Source: Juglans regia (lineage: Eukaryota > Streptophyta > Magnoliopsida > Fagales > Juglandaceae). From it: a stretch of 64,000 nt of DNA. The stretch is taken from contig NC_049901.1 in the NCBI RefSeq assembly GCF_001411555.2, positions 13,417,743 through 13,481,742 of the forward strand, in the 5' to 3' direction. Below are positions 12,901 to 26,000 of the stretch, one piece after another. Below the pieces are notes generated by a model. That model was not told where the DNA came from. It searched no databases and saw only the letters and a list, made by a program, of their open reading frames with translations. The stretch's first letter is position 1. Every line of letters starts with the position of its first letter. A program made the translations under genes and the position numbers.

Positions 12901-15900
12901 CTTGAAATGATTTTTTCCTTAATTTACTTGAATGGTGCCTTGAACTTCTGTGGCACTTTACTTTTCAGGTTCAACCCCTTGCTATTATCCATTTTGAGGA
13001 TTCTGTATTGGTGTCTTCATGTGCTTTTCTCCTGGAGCTTTGTGGGCTATCTGCCACCATGCTTGGCATTGACATTGCTGCCTTGAGACGGATATCTTCC
13101 TTTTACAGGTCCACTGAAATCAATGACAATTTTAGACAACTTTCACAGAAGGGTTCTGCATTTCATGCAGTATCTCATGAAAGTGATATAATAGAATCTC
13201 TTGCACGAGCTCTGGCCGATGATTATTTGCACGATACACCCAGTATCAAACCCAAGGGAACTCTAAATTCAGTTACTAGTAAACGACCTTCACGAGCTCT
13301 CATGCTCGTCCTTCAGCATTTGGAAAAGGCTAGTCTTCCACTGATGGTGGATGGAAATACATGTGGGTCTTGGCTTTTAAGTGGCAATGGTAACGGAACT
13401 GAATTAAGATCTCAACAGAAAGCTGCAAGCCAGCATTGGAATTTAGTTACAGTATTTTGTCGGATGCATAAGCTTCCCTTGAGCACAAAATACCTTTCTG
13501 TACTAGCAAAAGACAATGACTGGGTGTGTCTCCCTCTCTGTGCTTTTATTGTTATTTATTTAATACTTTTCGAATATGATTATGATTCAACTCTTCATCA
13601 TCTTGAAACTTATGTTGCCATTTTCATCTGTAAGGTTGGGTTTTTGTCAGAAGCTCAGGTTGGAGGATACCCTTTTGACACGGTAGTACAAATAGTAAGT
13701 ACTTAAATTTCATTTGTACATAAATATTACAAATATCTCATTCAGGACATCAAGAAAAGAGGCTGTTTCCAATAAATTTGCCATCTTATGAAATGCATGT
13801 TTCAGGCATCAAAGGAGTTTGGTGATCCACGTCTCAGAATTCATATATTAACAGTTTTGAAAGGCATGCAATCAAAAAAAAAAGCTAGCTCTTCATCATA
13901 TTCAGATACTACAGATAAAGGGAGTGAAACTCCCTTTTCAGATGACAGCATATGTGTTCCTGTTGAACTCTTCAGAACCTTAGCTGAGTGTGAGAAGCAG
14001 AAAAATCCTGGAGAGGCCCTTTTGATGAAAGCAAAGGACTTATCTTGGTCTATTTTGGCCATGATTGCATCTTGCTTTCCTGATGTGTCTCCAGTGTACT
14101 GCTTAACAGTTTGGCTGGAAATTACTGCAGCAAGGTCACCATTACAATTTCCTAGATTATGTGTTTCGATGGCTTTCTTGTTTGTATCTGAGATGTGTTT
14201 GTGTAAACTCATTCTCTATAACTATGTACATTAAGGGCATGTTTGGATGCTTAAAGTATCTCAAAATTTTGCGAATAGTAGTGAAATGGTTTGAGTAAAG
14301 ATGTTTTACTGGGTTTTGGGAAAGGAGAGAGAAAAAATTAAATAAAAATATATCTTAAAAATAAGTATTGTATTGGAGTTCGTGAAAGCGAATAGATAAA
14401 GTTTAAAAAATGTTTAAATATGATTTTTTAATATTATTTTTGTTTTGAAGTTTGTAAAAATTGTATTGATTTTTGTGTTTGAATAATGATTAGGTAATGA
14501 TTAGATGAAAAAGCTGAAAAGCTGAAAAGTTGAAAATTTGAAATTGAAAATTGTTGTGTTTTAAGTGATGTTTGGGAATGAAGTTATGAGAAATTTTGAG
14601 AATTTTGGAAGTTCTCATGTTTGCCAAACATGCTCTCAGTCTACCGATTCCCAAAAAAAAATTGTGAATTATAATTTATCTACAAATACTTCCAAGGATT
14701 ATTTTTTTTTTAAATCTCATTGCAGCTATATTCTTTACAGGGAAACTTCATCCATTAAGGTGAATGATATTGCATCTCAGATTGCAGATCATGTTGGAGC
14801 AGCTGTGGAAGCTACTAATTCTCTACCAGGAAGTGTTAGAGCCCTTACATTTCACTACAACCGGTATAATCCAAAACGCAGGCGGCTTATGGAGCCTAAA
14901 GCAGCTGATCCTGTGCCTGAGGCGACAATTGACATTTCAAATACTTCTGCGAGTGCAAAAATATTTGTTGTGGAAGGCATTATTTCTGAGGAACAGAAAA
15001 AAATGGAACTTGGTGAACATATTATTGTTTCAAGTGATTTTGACGAAGGGCATGTTTCCCTTTCCAAGATGGTTGCAGTGCTATGTGAACAACACTTGTT
15101 CCTGCCTCTGCTAAGGGCATTTGAAATGTTCCTTCCTTCATGTTCACTATTACCTTTCATCCGTGCTCTTCAGGTTTGTCAGAAAGCTTTTTATTTTTTT
15201 AAAAAATAAAGTAATTGAAAATTTTATTGATTAAGACAAATGGCATAGCTTAACTGCACAGGATGTATACAAGAGAAACACTTAATTAGAAATAGAAAAA
15301 GGTTCAAGGAAATTATGAAGGCTTAGTCCATTAAAGTTTGTGGTAGTTGTTCGAAGGAATAGAGAGGTAGAATTGGAGTACCTCTCTATCATTATCAAAG
15401 CCAATAAATTTTGTCTCAAACAATGTAGGATTCCATTCACCGCCCTCCTATACTCAATACAGGGTATTATAGTCTCTCCTTTAAATTCCTTACATTTTCA
15501 TCAATCCATTTCATGATAGGTGGCATAACTCAAGTCCCACACTTCTGGTTGGAGATTGGCTCTTATATCATTTGTAATTATCCAAGGAAATATCCATGCT
15601 ATATCTAGGCTTGGCCTTGTCAACATTACAATTAGAATGCCTTGGATCTTTTTATTTTTTTTATTTTATAAGAAAGTAAAATTTTATTGATAGGAAAATG
15701 CATAGCCGAAGTACACAGGGAGTGTACATTGAATATGCCTAAATGCCACTAAGCACTAGTGAGGGATACAAGAAAATCATGAAAATTGTCCTCATTACAA
15801 GTAATGGCCAAAGCCTAAGAGAATAAAGTATTATAAAAGAATCTCTTCAGATCATCCAAAGAACGTTCTCTGTCTTCAAAGCACCTCTTGTTTCTCTCCA

Positions 15901-18900
15901 TCCACAAACACCACAGAATATAATGAGGGATCATTCTCCACACAACAACAATGTGGACATTTCCCCTAATACCTGTCCAACACTTAAAAATATCCATAAC
16001 TCTTCCAGGCATAACCCCTGCTACCCTGGTCCGATTAAGGATCTCATTCCATAAACACTGGGCCACTTCACAATGTAATAAAAGATGATCCATTGATTCC
16101 CCATCTTTCTTGCACAAAAAGCACCAATCCCTAATGATAAGACCACGTTTTATCAAATTGTTAGAGGTGAGAATTCTCCCAAGAGATGCAGTTAAGAAAG
16201 CAATCTTAGGAGGTACCTTACAATTCCAAATAGCCTTCCAAGGAAAACAATGATCATTTGAGAATCCCGAGAGGGCTTTATAGAAGGAATGCACCGAGAA
16301 CTTTTTATTTCCATCAGGAGTCCAAATCATCCTATCCTCCAACATATTGCCAAACAACATAGCATATACAATGAGTCAAAAAAATCAGCCAACATTTCCA
16401 ATTCCTCAATATCTTGTTCATTCGCAACAAAATATTTTCTTTGGTGAAACTCAATACTTGGAATTCAATGGATCTCCTGTTTTCTTCTTTTTCTTCTTGC
16501 GAAAAAATTGAAATGAATGCATTTTTTATCATAAAAATGAATCGTCCCTTTCTCTCTCTTTTTTTTAGATATTTTTATAGATATATTTCTCGATTAGTAA
16601 TAATAATGCCACTCATTTGAATTTGATAAGTCAAAAAAAATCAGCCAACATTTCCAATTCCCAATCATGACTGCTCTCGAAAAACTAACATTCCAATGGA
16701 CAGAACCATTGGAAAACACAATAAATCACCCACCACGGCCTCTGTCACTAGAAATCTGGTTGAGCACAGGAAAAACATGCTTAAGAGCCTTATCACCGCA
16801 CCAAACAGCATGCCAAAAATAAACACCATGACCTCTTCCAACTGCAAATCTGAAAAAATTGGAGAACCTTCCATTCAAAGCGAATATTTTTCCACAACCC
16901 CACACCATATGTCCTAACTTCATCAGAACACCTGCCCCCCCTAATACTCTTGTATTTTGAATCTATGACTTCTCTCCACAAACCCTCACGTTTCCGATGA
17001 TATCTCCACAACCATTTCCCCAAAAGTGCTTTATTAAAGACCCTCAAATTATGCAATCCCCAAACCATTGCAAGATATCAGAAATAAACTTTATCCCAGC
17101 CAACAAGATGAAACTTTGTTTCCTCCCCAATACCTACCCAAAGAAAATTACGAAAAGTTTTCTCAATATGAGAGGCCACACTTGTAGGTAGGGGTGTAAG
17201 GAGTTCGGCCCAGACTGGAAAAACCGATTGGTTGGTCTCGTATGTATACTTGGACCGGACCCACAAATTGTGGACCGAAAAAATTTGGTCCGGTCCCTGG
17301 GTTTATAAATTTTGGACCTGACTGGATTGAACTCCTATGTATACTTTTAAAATATTTTTAATAATTTAAGATATTATTTTTATATAGTAATTATATAAGT
17401 TAATGATGTAATTTTCATATAATTTATTATTATTGACCATATAAAATATAAAATAATATATGCTATCAATTAATAATAAATCATAAATTATGTGATAATT
17501 TATGTCATTATATGTAAATAGTTAATACATCATACATTCATACATACTCTACTATTTATACTTAATTAAAATAATTAGGTAATTTTTTTCAAATACCTAA
17601 GTTGCAAGCAAGCATAAATAATCTATGTATAATGAAATTATTTGATATTCATTAACAGTATCTAAAATGTATGACATTTATAAAAAAATAAAAAATAAAA
17701 TAAAAATAAAATGTATGACATTATTAATAATTATGCATACTAAAGAGTAAAGTCTAAGTTAGTAAGTAGTAACTATCAACATCATAAATATAATTATAGT
17801 AAAATATTTTTTTAATGAGTTAGTTACAAAATCCACATTAATAATTCACTTAATTTTAATTTAGTAATTTAAATAATTTTTTTCTTATTTTATTTGAAAA
17901 AAATTAAATAAAATAAAAAAATAATTGGGCAGAACCGAATGGACCGGACCGGACCAGACCAGACCAATAGTTACCAGTCTTGTCCGGTCCCTATGAATGT
18001 TCGGTCCGGGAAAAATGAATTTCGGTCCATTACCCCGTGGACTGGACCGATTTACACCCCTACTTGTAGGCAGTGGTGGAACCATGAATTTTTACGTGGG
18101 GAGGCCAACTTTTCTATTGTGTGACACGTTTATATAAAATAGAAAAAACTAAAAAATTATAAAAATATAAGTGTATGTAAAATTAAATCTCAATAATTTG
18201 CTATATATACATAGAAAGAAAATTCTAAAAAACACAACTTAATATATGTTTCAAATTTCTAACGATAATGTTTCATGGAATAATATTAATCTATTATTAT
18301 TTTTGTAATGAAATATTTAAAATTTATTTTCTTCATAGAAACTATTAAGTGATCTTTTAGAATGTCATCTTTCATTATAGTATGTAAGCTAGTTAATCAA
18401 GTTTCATGCAAAATCTAGATATTTTTGTTTCACATTAAACATATAATGCTATAATTGAGATCTTAAATAAATTTTTTTTACTCAATGAAGTCTAGTGGAT
18501 GAAACCTCTCAACCATTTTTCATGTAAATCATCAACCTTAAATGATTTTTCTTGTATTTTCACTTTGGATTCCATATTCAGAAGTCTAATATTGTATAAT
18601 AAAGAAACTTTGAGATCCATATTAATAAGTTTATTATTTTTTCTAAACTTAGTTTTAATTTAATTTTGGTAAGGCCACATCCTTGAAAATAAATAATATA
18701 TAGAAATTATACAAAATTTTGAGACTATAGGAAAAAAAATTGGAGAAAGACATTTCTAGATATATTGAAATTTTAGAAATATTTAGAGAACATATGAGGA
18801 TTGTAAATTTTTGGGGGGGCCATTTGCTATATTTATAGAATTATAAATAAAATATAGGGTATATTTTGAATTTTTTAAAAATTATGGGCCCCCCTTAGTC

Positions 18901-20017
18901 ATAACGTAGGTCCGCCGTTGCTTGTAGGTAACATAAATAGAGAGAGAAAATATGTAGGGAGGTTAGATAAAGTGCTCTTTATGAGAGTTAATCTACCATC
19001 CTTTGACAAATAGATTCGTTTCCAACTTGCCATTCTTCTGTCAATATTTTCTAACACTCCTCCCAAATAGATTTCACCTTGAAAGCAGCCCCCAACGGAA
19101 GATGAAGGTATTTTCAATTGTTGTGAAGCAATCTTACAGCACAAGGTATTTGCCAAGCCCTGAATATCGTTCACTATACCCACAGGAACCATTTTAGACT
19201 TTGAGAGATTTACCTTCAAGCCCGAAACAGCTTCAAAGCAAAGTAAAATAGCCTTCGAATATTGCATATGACCACGGTCTGTCACAAAAAAGTAAAGTGT
19301 TATCAGCAAAGAGAATGTGAGATATATTTTTTTGGATAAGTAAGAAATTTATTTAAAAACGTAATTAGGCATAGCCCAAATACATAGGAAGTGTACAAGA
19401 GAGAAACACCTAATTACAAGCTAACCCTGAAAAACAGTACAAAAGTCATTAAGACTATTCCCATCCAATACAATAACTGAAGCCCAAAGCAACAAAGCTA
19501 GTCCCAACACCTCCCAATGAAAAACCAGCACAAAAACCTCCATTAACAGCTACTCCCAACATGTGACTTAGTGCGTCCATAACAATGACAAACAGAAAAG
19601 GGGAGAGGGGATCCCCTTGTCTTAATCCCCTAGAGCTATAAAAAAACCCCTCCAGTGCACCATTCACCAAAACCGAATAACAAACAATAGATATACAATG
19701 CCTAATCCATGGAATCCATCTATCTCCACAACCATACCTCCCAAGGCATCGAGTGGTGTGGGGATCTTTCCTAAGGATTCTGTGAAGGCATCAATTTTCC
19801 AGTTGTGAGCCGTTCTAAAAGAATTGACATTCCCCCAAGCCCACTGGACAATTCCAATAGATTGGCTACTAAAGCATCCTACACAAGCTTGATACTACAT
19901 ACTTATGGGAGAAATTCCTTGAGGGACCTATCTCTACAGCATAAGTCATGCCAAAATTTAATCCTAGAGTCATCGCCCACTGAAAATATAGTGTATAGAA
20001 AAGAAACCCCACCAACC

Positions 20018-20054
<37 letters not shown>

Positions 20055-23000
20055 AACAAAATCCTCTTTTGATATTTTCCCACAACCCAACCACCGTGCG
20101 GATATGTACCTCATTTAAACATCACTCACCCCAAGCACTACCAAACTTGGAATCCACTACAGCTTTCCCCAAGGCCTACCTCTCATTTTGATACTGCCAC
20201 AAACCAACTTTTCATTCTTCTCTTAATTCTTTTGGTTGGAGTGAAGTCATCTCTTTATTATGTGTCTTGAATTTGTCAGATGTAATGTTGATCATCTACT
20301 CAACAGAACTAAAGCTCCAGAATTTTTTTGGTATTTATCATGCATGACACCTCTTCTAAATTAAGCCACCCCATGAGCCCTGTAATGAAAGGAGTGCATG
20401 CTCAAATGAAGCACTTCTTTTATTGGTGATGCAGAAAGGACATGATCCTAATCATTTCTCACATCACTTTCCAAAGGTTATAGATAATAAAGTTCAGATG
20501 CCTTGAATCTTCAACGCATCTCTATCTGGTGGCACATGCATCCTCTACTTTTTGTACTTCATAGAGGCAGGCAACAGGTTCTATTCCAGTCACTGCTATT
20601 TAGTCTGGATCAGTAATATCAGTGTACAATGGGTGGCTAAATATTGATCTCCATGTGCAGCATTATAGAAGGGAAGTTGCATAAGATTGCAACACGTAGA
20701 TTTTAACTGACTAAGCAAAATAAATTCTTGGACTTCTGCCCTTTGTTTTAGCTTTACTGCGGAGGAAAAAATGGGAATGTTAAGTTGCTTGTTATGAACA
20801 GGACTTGATTTGGGGATGTCCCTGACCAACATTTTAACTTGTCATTGTAGTGGTATTAGCACGTACCTGGAAAGTTGTATAGAGCCACATTTGTATATTG
20901 ACTTGTTCGAGTTGTGCATTTTTTAAACAGTTTTATTCTCAGTGGTACAGTTTCATATATAATTGATCACTGTTTCTCTTCCCAGGCATTTTCGCAAATG
21001 CGTCTTTCTGAAGCCTCAGCACATTTGGGTTCCTTTTCTGCCCGAATTAAGGAAGAACCTGCGAATCTACTGGCAAATATGGGAAAAGAAGGGCAGATTG
21101 GGACTTCATGGATAAGCTCCACTGCTATAAAAGCTGCCGATGCTATGCTTTCGACTTGTCCATCTCCATATGAGAAAAGATGCTTGCTACAACTTCTTTC
21201 TGCTACTGACTTTGGTGATGGAGGATCTGCGGCAACACGCTATCGACGACTTTATTGGAAAATTAATTTAGCAGAGCCTTCATTGCGGAAAGATGATGTT
21301 TTACACCTTGGGAATGAGACTCTAGATGATGCTTCGCTTTTAACAGCACTAGAAAAGAATGGGCATTGGGAGCAAGCACGGAACTGGGCCAAGCAGTTAG
21401 AGGCCAGTGGGGGATCTTGGAAATCTTCTGTTCATCATGTTACGGAGACTCAGGTACCATTTACATTTACATTCCTGCCTACTTGGGTTGTGAAGTGATT
21501 TGTGTGCATATTTAAATTTTCTTATTTTGCTCAACTTCCCTGATTTGAGAAGGATATGTCATCTGAATGTTTAAACCTTTATGTCCACCCAGTTACTAAT
21601 TCAATTAGGGGTTAATTTTTCTGTTAAGGAGTTACTAGGGATAAAAGGCAATAATATTCCCATTGCATCTGAAGTGGTATCTGACACCTGTTATTCTATG
21701 AGTGTTGCTGTGTTCTCCCAATCTGTCTTCCTCTTGATGCGTGACATAGCTTAAATATATCATTGGCACACCACATTACATGTGTCTGCCTCTTTTAACT
21801 TAAAACAGATATGCCGTACATTCTGTGTGTGGTAGATTAAACGAAATATGAAAATAAATTACTTCGTGTAAGATTCGTGCAAAGCCCCTTAACATTCTCA
21901 CGTTAGTGTACCTTTATATAGTGTGGTCACATTTGATTATCATCATCTATCTCTCTTACCTTTTAGGCTGAATCTATGGTAGCTGAATGGAAGGAATTTC
22001 TTTGGGATGTCCCAGAAGAGAGAGTTGCATTATGGGGCCACTGCCAGACGCTGTTCATAAGATATTCCTTCCCTGCTTTACAGGTAGGTTTATTAGAAAC
22101 ATTCTTTGAACAAAGTTATTCTGGTTACTCGCTGGCTTGTTGAGCTGATTCTGCTGTCATACTGCTTGTAGGCTGGATTATTTTTCCTGAAACATGCAGA
22201 AGCTGTGGAGAAAGATCTCCCTGCAAAGGAACTTCACGATCTATTGTTGCTTTCTCTACAATGGTTGAGTGGGATGATAACCATGTCTAATCCGTAAGTT
22301 ATATATCCCAAATTTCCTTGCTGCTTTTCATCTGGCTTTTATATGATCTTTTCTGACCTCTGATACATCTTGTCAGAGTTTATCCTTTGAATCTTCTGCG
22401 GGAAATCGAGACTAAAGTTTGGCTCTTGGCAGTAGAATCAGAAGCTCAGGTGAAGAATGAAGGAGACTTCAATTTAACCAGTTCAAATCGGGAGTCTGTT
22501 ATCAAGAATAGCTCTAGTATTATTGACCGAACTGCAAGTTTAATAACTAAAATGGACAATCATATGAACACAATGAGGACTAGACCTGTAGAGAAAAGTG
22601 ATGCTAGAGAGAATAATCAGACACATCACAAGTACCAAGTCTTGGATGCCAGCTTTCCAACCACAGCTGGGGGGAGTACAAAGACAAAGCGGAGAGCCAA
22701 AGGCTTTGTGCCACTACGACGGCCATTAGTGGATTCAGTGGATAAAAGCACCGATCCTGATGATGGCTTTGGTCCTCTTAAATTTGCAAGTGAATGGCCA
22801 TTGCAAGAAGACAACATTAAAATGGAAATGTCCTTTTCGAGGTGGGAGGAAAGGGTTGGACCTGCAGAGCTGGAGAGAGCTGTTCTTTCTTTATTGGAGT
22901 TTGGTCAAATAACAGCTGCCAAGCAACTCCAACATAAGCTGTCTCCTGCACAAATACCTTCTGAATTTGTACTGGTGGATGCTTCTTTAAAGCTTGCGGC

Positions 23001-26000
23001 TATCTCGACTCCTAGCAGTGAAATATCCATGTCAATGCTAGATGAGGAAGTGCGTTCTATTATCAAGTCATATGATATACCAACTGACCAGCAAAAGGTC
23101 AACACTCGGCAGGTTGCTCTCTCTCTCTCTCTCTCTCTGTGGCATAACATAGATAATGAATAAATAGGAGTTAATATCATTCCAATTAATGTTACAAATG
23201 TACCTAGTACTTTTGTTATTAAAAAAATCGGGGCTGGTAATTAGTCCAGAAGATACCATTTATTCTGAAACAAAACTACTCATCCTTGGTAGTGCAAGGG
23301 AAGCCATCAATAAGATACTGAAAGTCATGAATAGTTTTGGGAACTTGGATCACCATTCTGCCATTTTGTCGAGATAGACGATGTATTCTATCAAAACTCA
23401 TTCCTGCCAAGAATCTGTGTGTTTATCCTATTATATAGGTTATGTTTTAGATCATTCTGTAACATTTATCACAAGAAAATAACATAAGAAGTTGAGGAAC
23501 CCATTTCTGCGAAGCCATTTATTTTTGCAATGTCATAAGATAATGAAGTAAGTTATGTTGTTTCTGATCAGTAAATAAGAACTTTATTGATGAGAACTAG
23601 GCATAGCCCAGGTATGAACATACTAAGTTAGTTATGTTAAGACACCCTTCCTCCAGTTCATTTTTCTCTTTAAAAGAGCACATTTCGAAAACTAAAAGAC
23701 TGCTAATTTTAAATAAGATAATTTTGAATAATAATTAGTAACTTAATTAAATATGTTTTTTCTGTCTTATTCTAAATTAGTAACTTAAATTAAATATATT
23801 TTTTTTATCTAATAATTTTAGTTCTAAATAAGCATTATTGATTTAATTAGATGTATTATTTTTCATTTAATAAGTTTCACTTAATTACATATATTATATA
23901 ATTTAGACATAATTATAATATAATTGGAGCGATGATGTGGCTTTATAGGAATAATTTTCATTTAATGACAATAAAATGTGGTAGTGGAAGATGTGGCTTC
24001 ACGAGAGCAAGGCTTATGCTTCAAAAATTATATAGTATATAGATATAGATTGTCCTGTCAATGGGCTACAGGTTCTCTTCTTATGTCTATTTTTCAATGT
24101 GTATGAAATTCTATCATTAATCCAGATTAAATATGAAAATATAGGTTTTGGAGATGTTGGAAACTATTTTTACTGAAGGTAGTGGACGTGGCCTATGCAA
24201 GAGGATAATAGCAGTTGTGAAAGCTGCGAATGTCTTGGGGCTTTCATTTTCGGAGGCATTTGATAAGCAACCAATCGAATTGCTACAGCTGCTTTCTCTT
24301 AAAGCACAAGAGTCATTTGAGGAGGCAAAGCTCCTTGTGCAAGCTCATTCTATGCCAGCCTCTAGTATTGCTCAAATTCTTGCAGAATCATTTCTAAAGG
24401 TTTGTACTCTTTTCTCATTAAATTTATTTTTTATTGGCATGCTGTTGGTCAAAGAAATATTTTTGGCTTTTGTGATTGCCCTAGTGGTGGGTACAGGTCA
24501 CAAGTTTAGACAGACAAATGAGTGGGAGCATGCCTTATTTCCTGCTGGATCTAATCTAGACCTTTATTCTAGATGAGATGATAATGTTTAACCTGAAATC
24601 TTTTGGGTATGCTCCATGTTGACCACTCTGACTGGACGAAAGAAATTAGATGGGATCTTTCTGTGGATTTTGATTTTGAATGTAATTAAACAATTTATGT
24701 CCAGGCTTAGTTTTGTGCAGGAGAATGGGTTCAGAATAAGTTCTGGCTACAATTTTGATACTGGATGAGAGGAACCGTTATTTATGTTTAGATAGAAACT
24801 AAATTCTTGCAATGTTTTGATAATGGATGGAAGGAACTATTATTTATGTTTTGAATTGTGAGAATTGCTGATATTACATAACCTATTCATTCGCCAGGGC
24901 CTATTGGCTGCACATCGTGGGGGATATATGGATTCTCAAAAGGAGGAAGGGCCTGCTCCCCTACTATGGAGATTTTCAGACTTCCTGAAGTGGGCAGAGC
25001 TCTGCCCTTTGGAGCCAGAAATTGGCCATGCATTGATGCGTTTGGTGATTACTGGACAAGAGATACCACATGCTTGTGAGGTATGATTATGATGGTGACA
25101 CGATGATGGTATTATCCTATGTGCCAAATATGATTAGAGTCTATAAAGACTAATAGTTGACAACCTTGGTTGTCTTTCTAGAAATATGTGATGATGATTA
25201 TCATTATCACTATTTACTTTGCCATTGTTATCACCAACGCCAAGAATATTACTATCACATTCTGGAAAACAGTTCATGTAGTGAACCCTAGGTAGTTGTG
25301 ATCAGTCTTTGTTATGCACATTATTCTTTGGCAGGCATCATTAAATGCTTATACTATTTCTCCTCTTGGCTAGGCGTTTCTTTTGTATTCCTCCTATGTA
25401 CCTGAGTTGCGCCTTTTGCTCTTGTTAATAAATATAGTTATTATTTATAAAAAGCAACTATTTATGAAGCTTTCTTTTGGGTACGGTCACTAGTATCTTA
25501 ACCAGCAAGCCATTTGCTCTACCTCAAATGACATTTTCTCCCCATGTAAGAACCGAGTGAAGGGTGAAATTATGGGATCACCTGGTGTGTATATCTTACA
25601 TATAATAAGAAGATAAAGAAGGTGTCATAACCAGCAAGAAATAAAAACACAACTTTAAAGAATTGAAGAAAAAAGGATTTTACTATTGATATTTTCTCAT
25701 GATAAAAAGATATTCCCTTTCCTTTTGGGGCTTAAGATCCTTTCTCCCTTTGGTTACAGGTTGAGCTTCTTATTCTGTCCCACCACTTCTACAAATCATC
25801 AGCTTGCCTTGATGGAGTTGATGTTCTTGTAGCCCTTGCTGCAACCAGGGTTGAAGCTTATGTGTCCGAGGGTGATTTTTCATGTTTGGCTCGCCTGATA
25901 ACTGGAGTTGGAAATTTCCATGCCCTTAATTTCATTCTTGGAATTCTTATAGAAAATGGTCAGCTGGATCTTCTTCTTCAAAAATATTCAGCTGCTGCAG

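Larger units (their letters stand above)
15655..20200 (-). mobile_element. Minus-strand LINE nest interrupted by other insertions
   Basis: L1-type ORF2 read on the minus strand. The T-rich 3' end is at 15655-15690, the zf-RVT tail at 15815-16360 (CFLCKKDGESMDHLLLHC), and the pre-zf region at 16660-17190 ([20 protein letters not shown]). The thumb and palm lie at 18929-19320, with FADN where FADD is usual, and palm sequence [20 protein letters not shown] at 19560-19640. A further decayed ORF2 tail lies at about 19750-20200 (KFWHDLCCRDRSLKEFLP). The element is interrupted by plastid-like DNA (16406-16628), two hAT-like elements (17189-18920) and a truncated LINE tail (about 19322-19500). The whole complex lies in one spatacsin intron, opposite to the gene. 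Stops and frameshifts make it inactive. Confidence 0.8.

Noticed and set aside
19869..20191. Open frames with polyglycine or polyproline
   Set aside because: Created by the C33 homopolymer inside a decayed LINE.
23068..23259. Minus-strand open frames with Arg-Glu repeats
   Set aside because: Translation of the complement of the (CT)n microsatellite.
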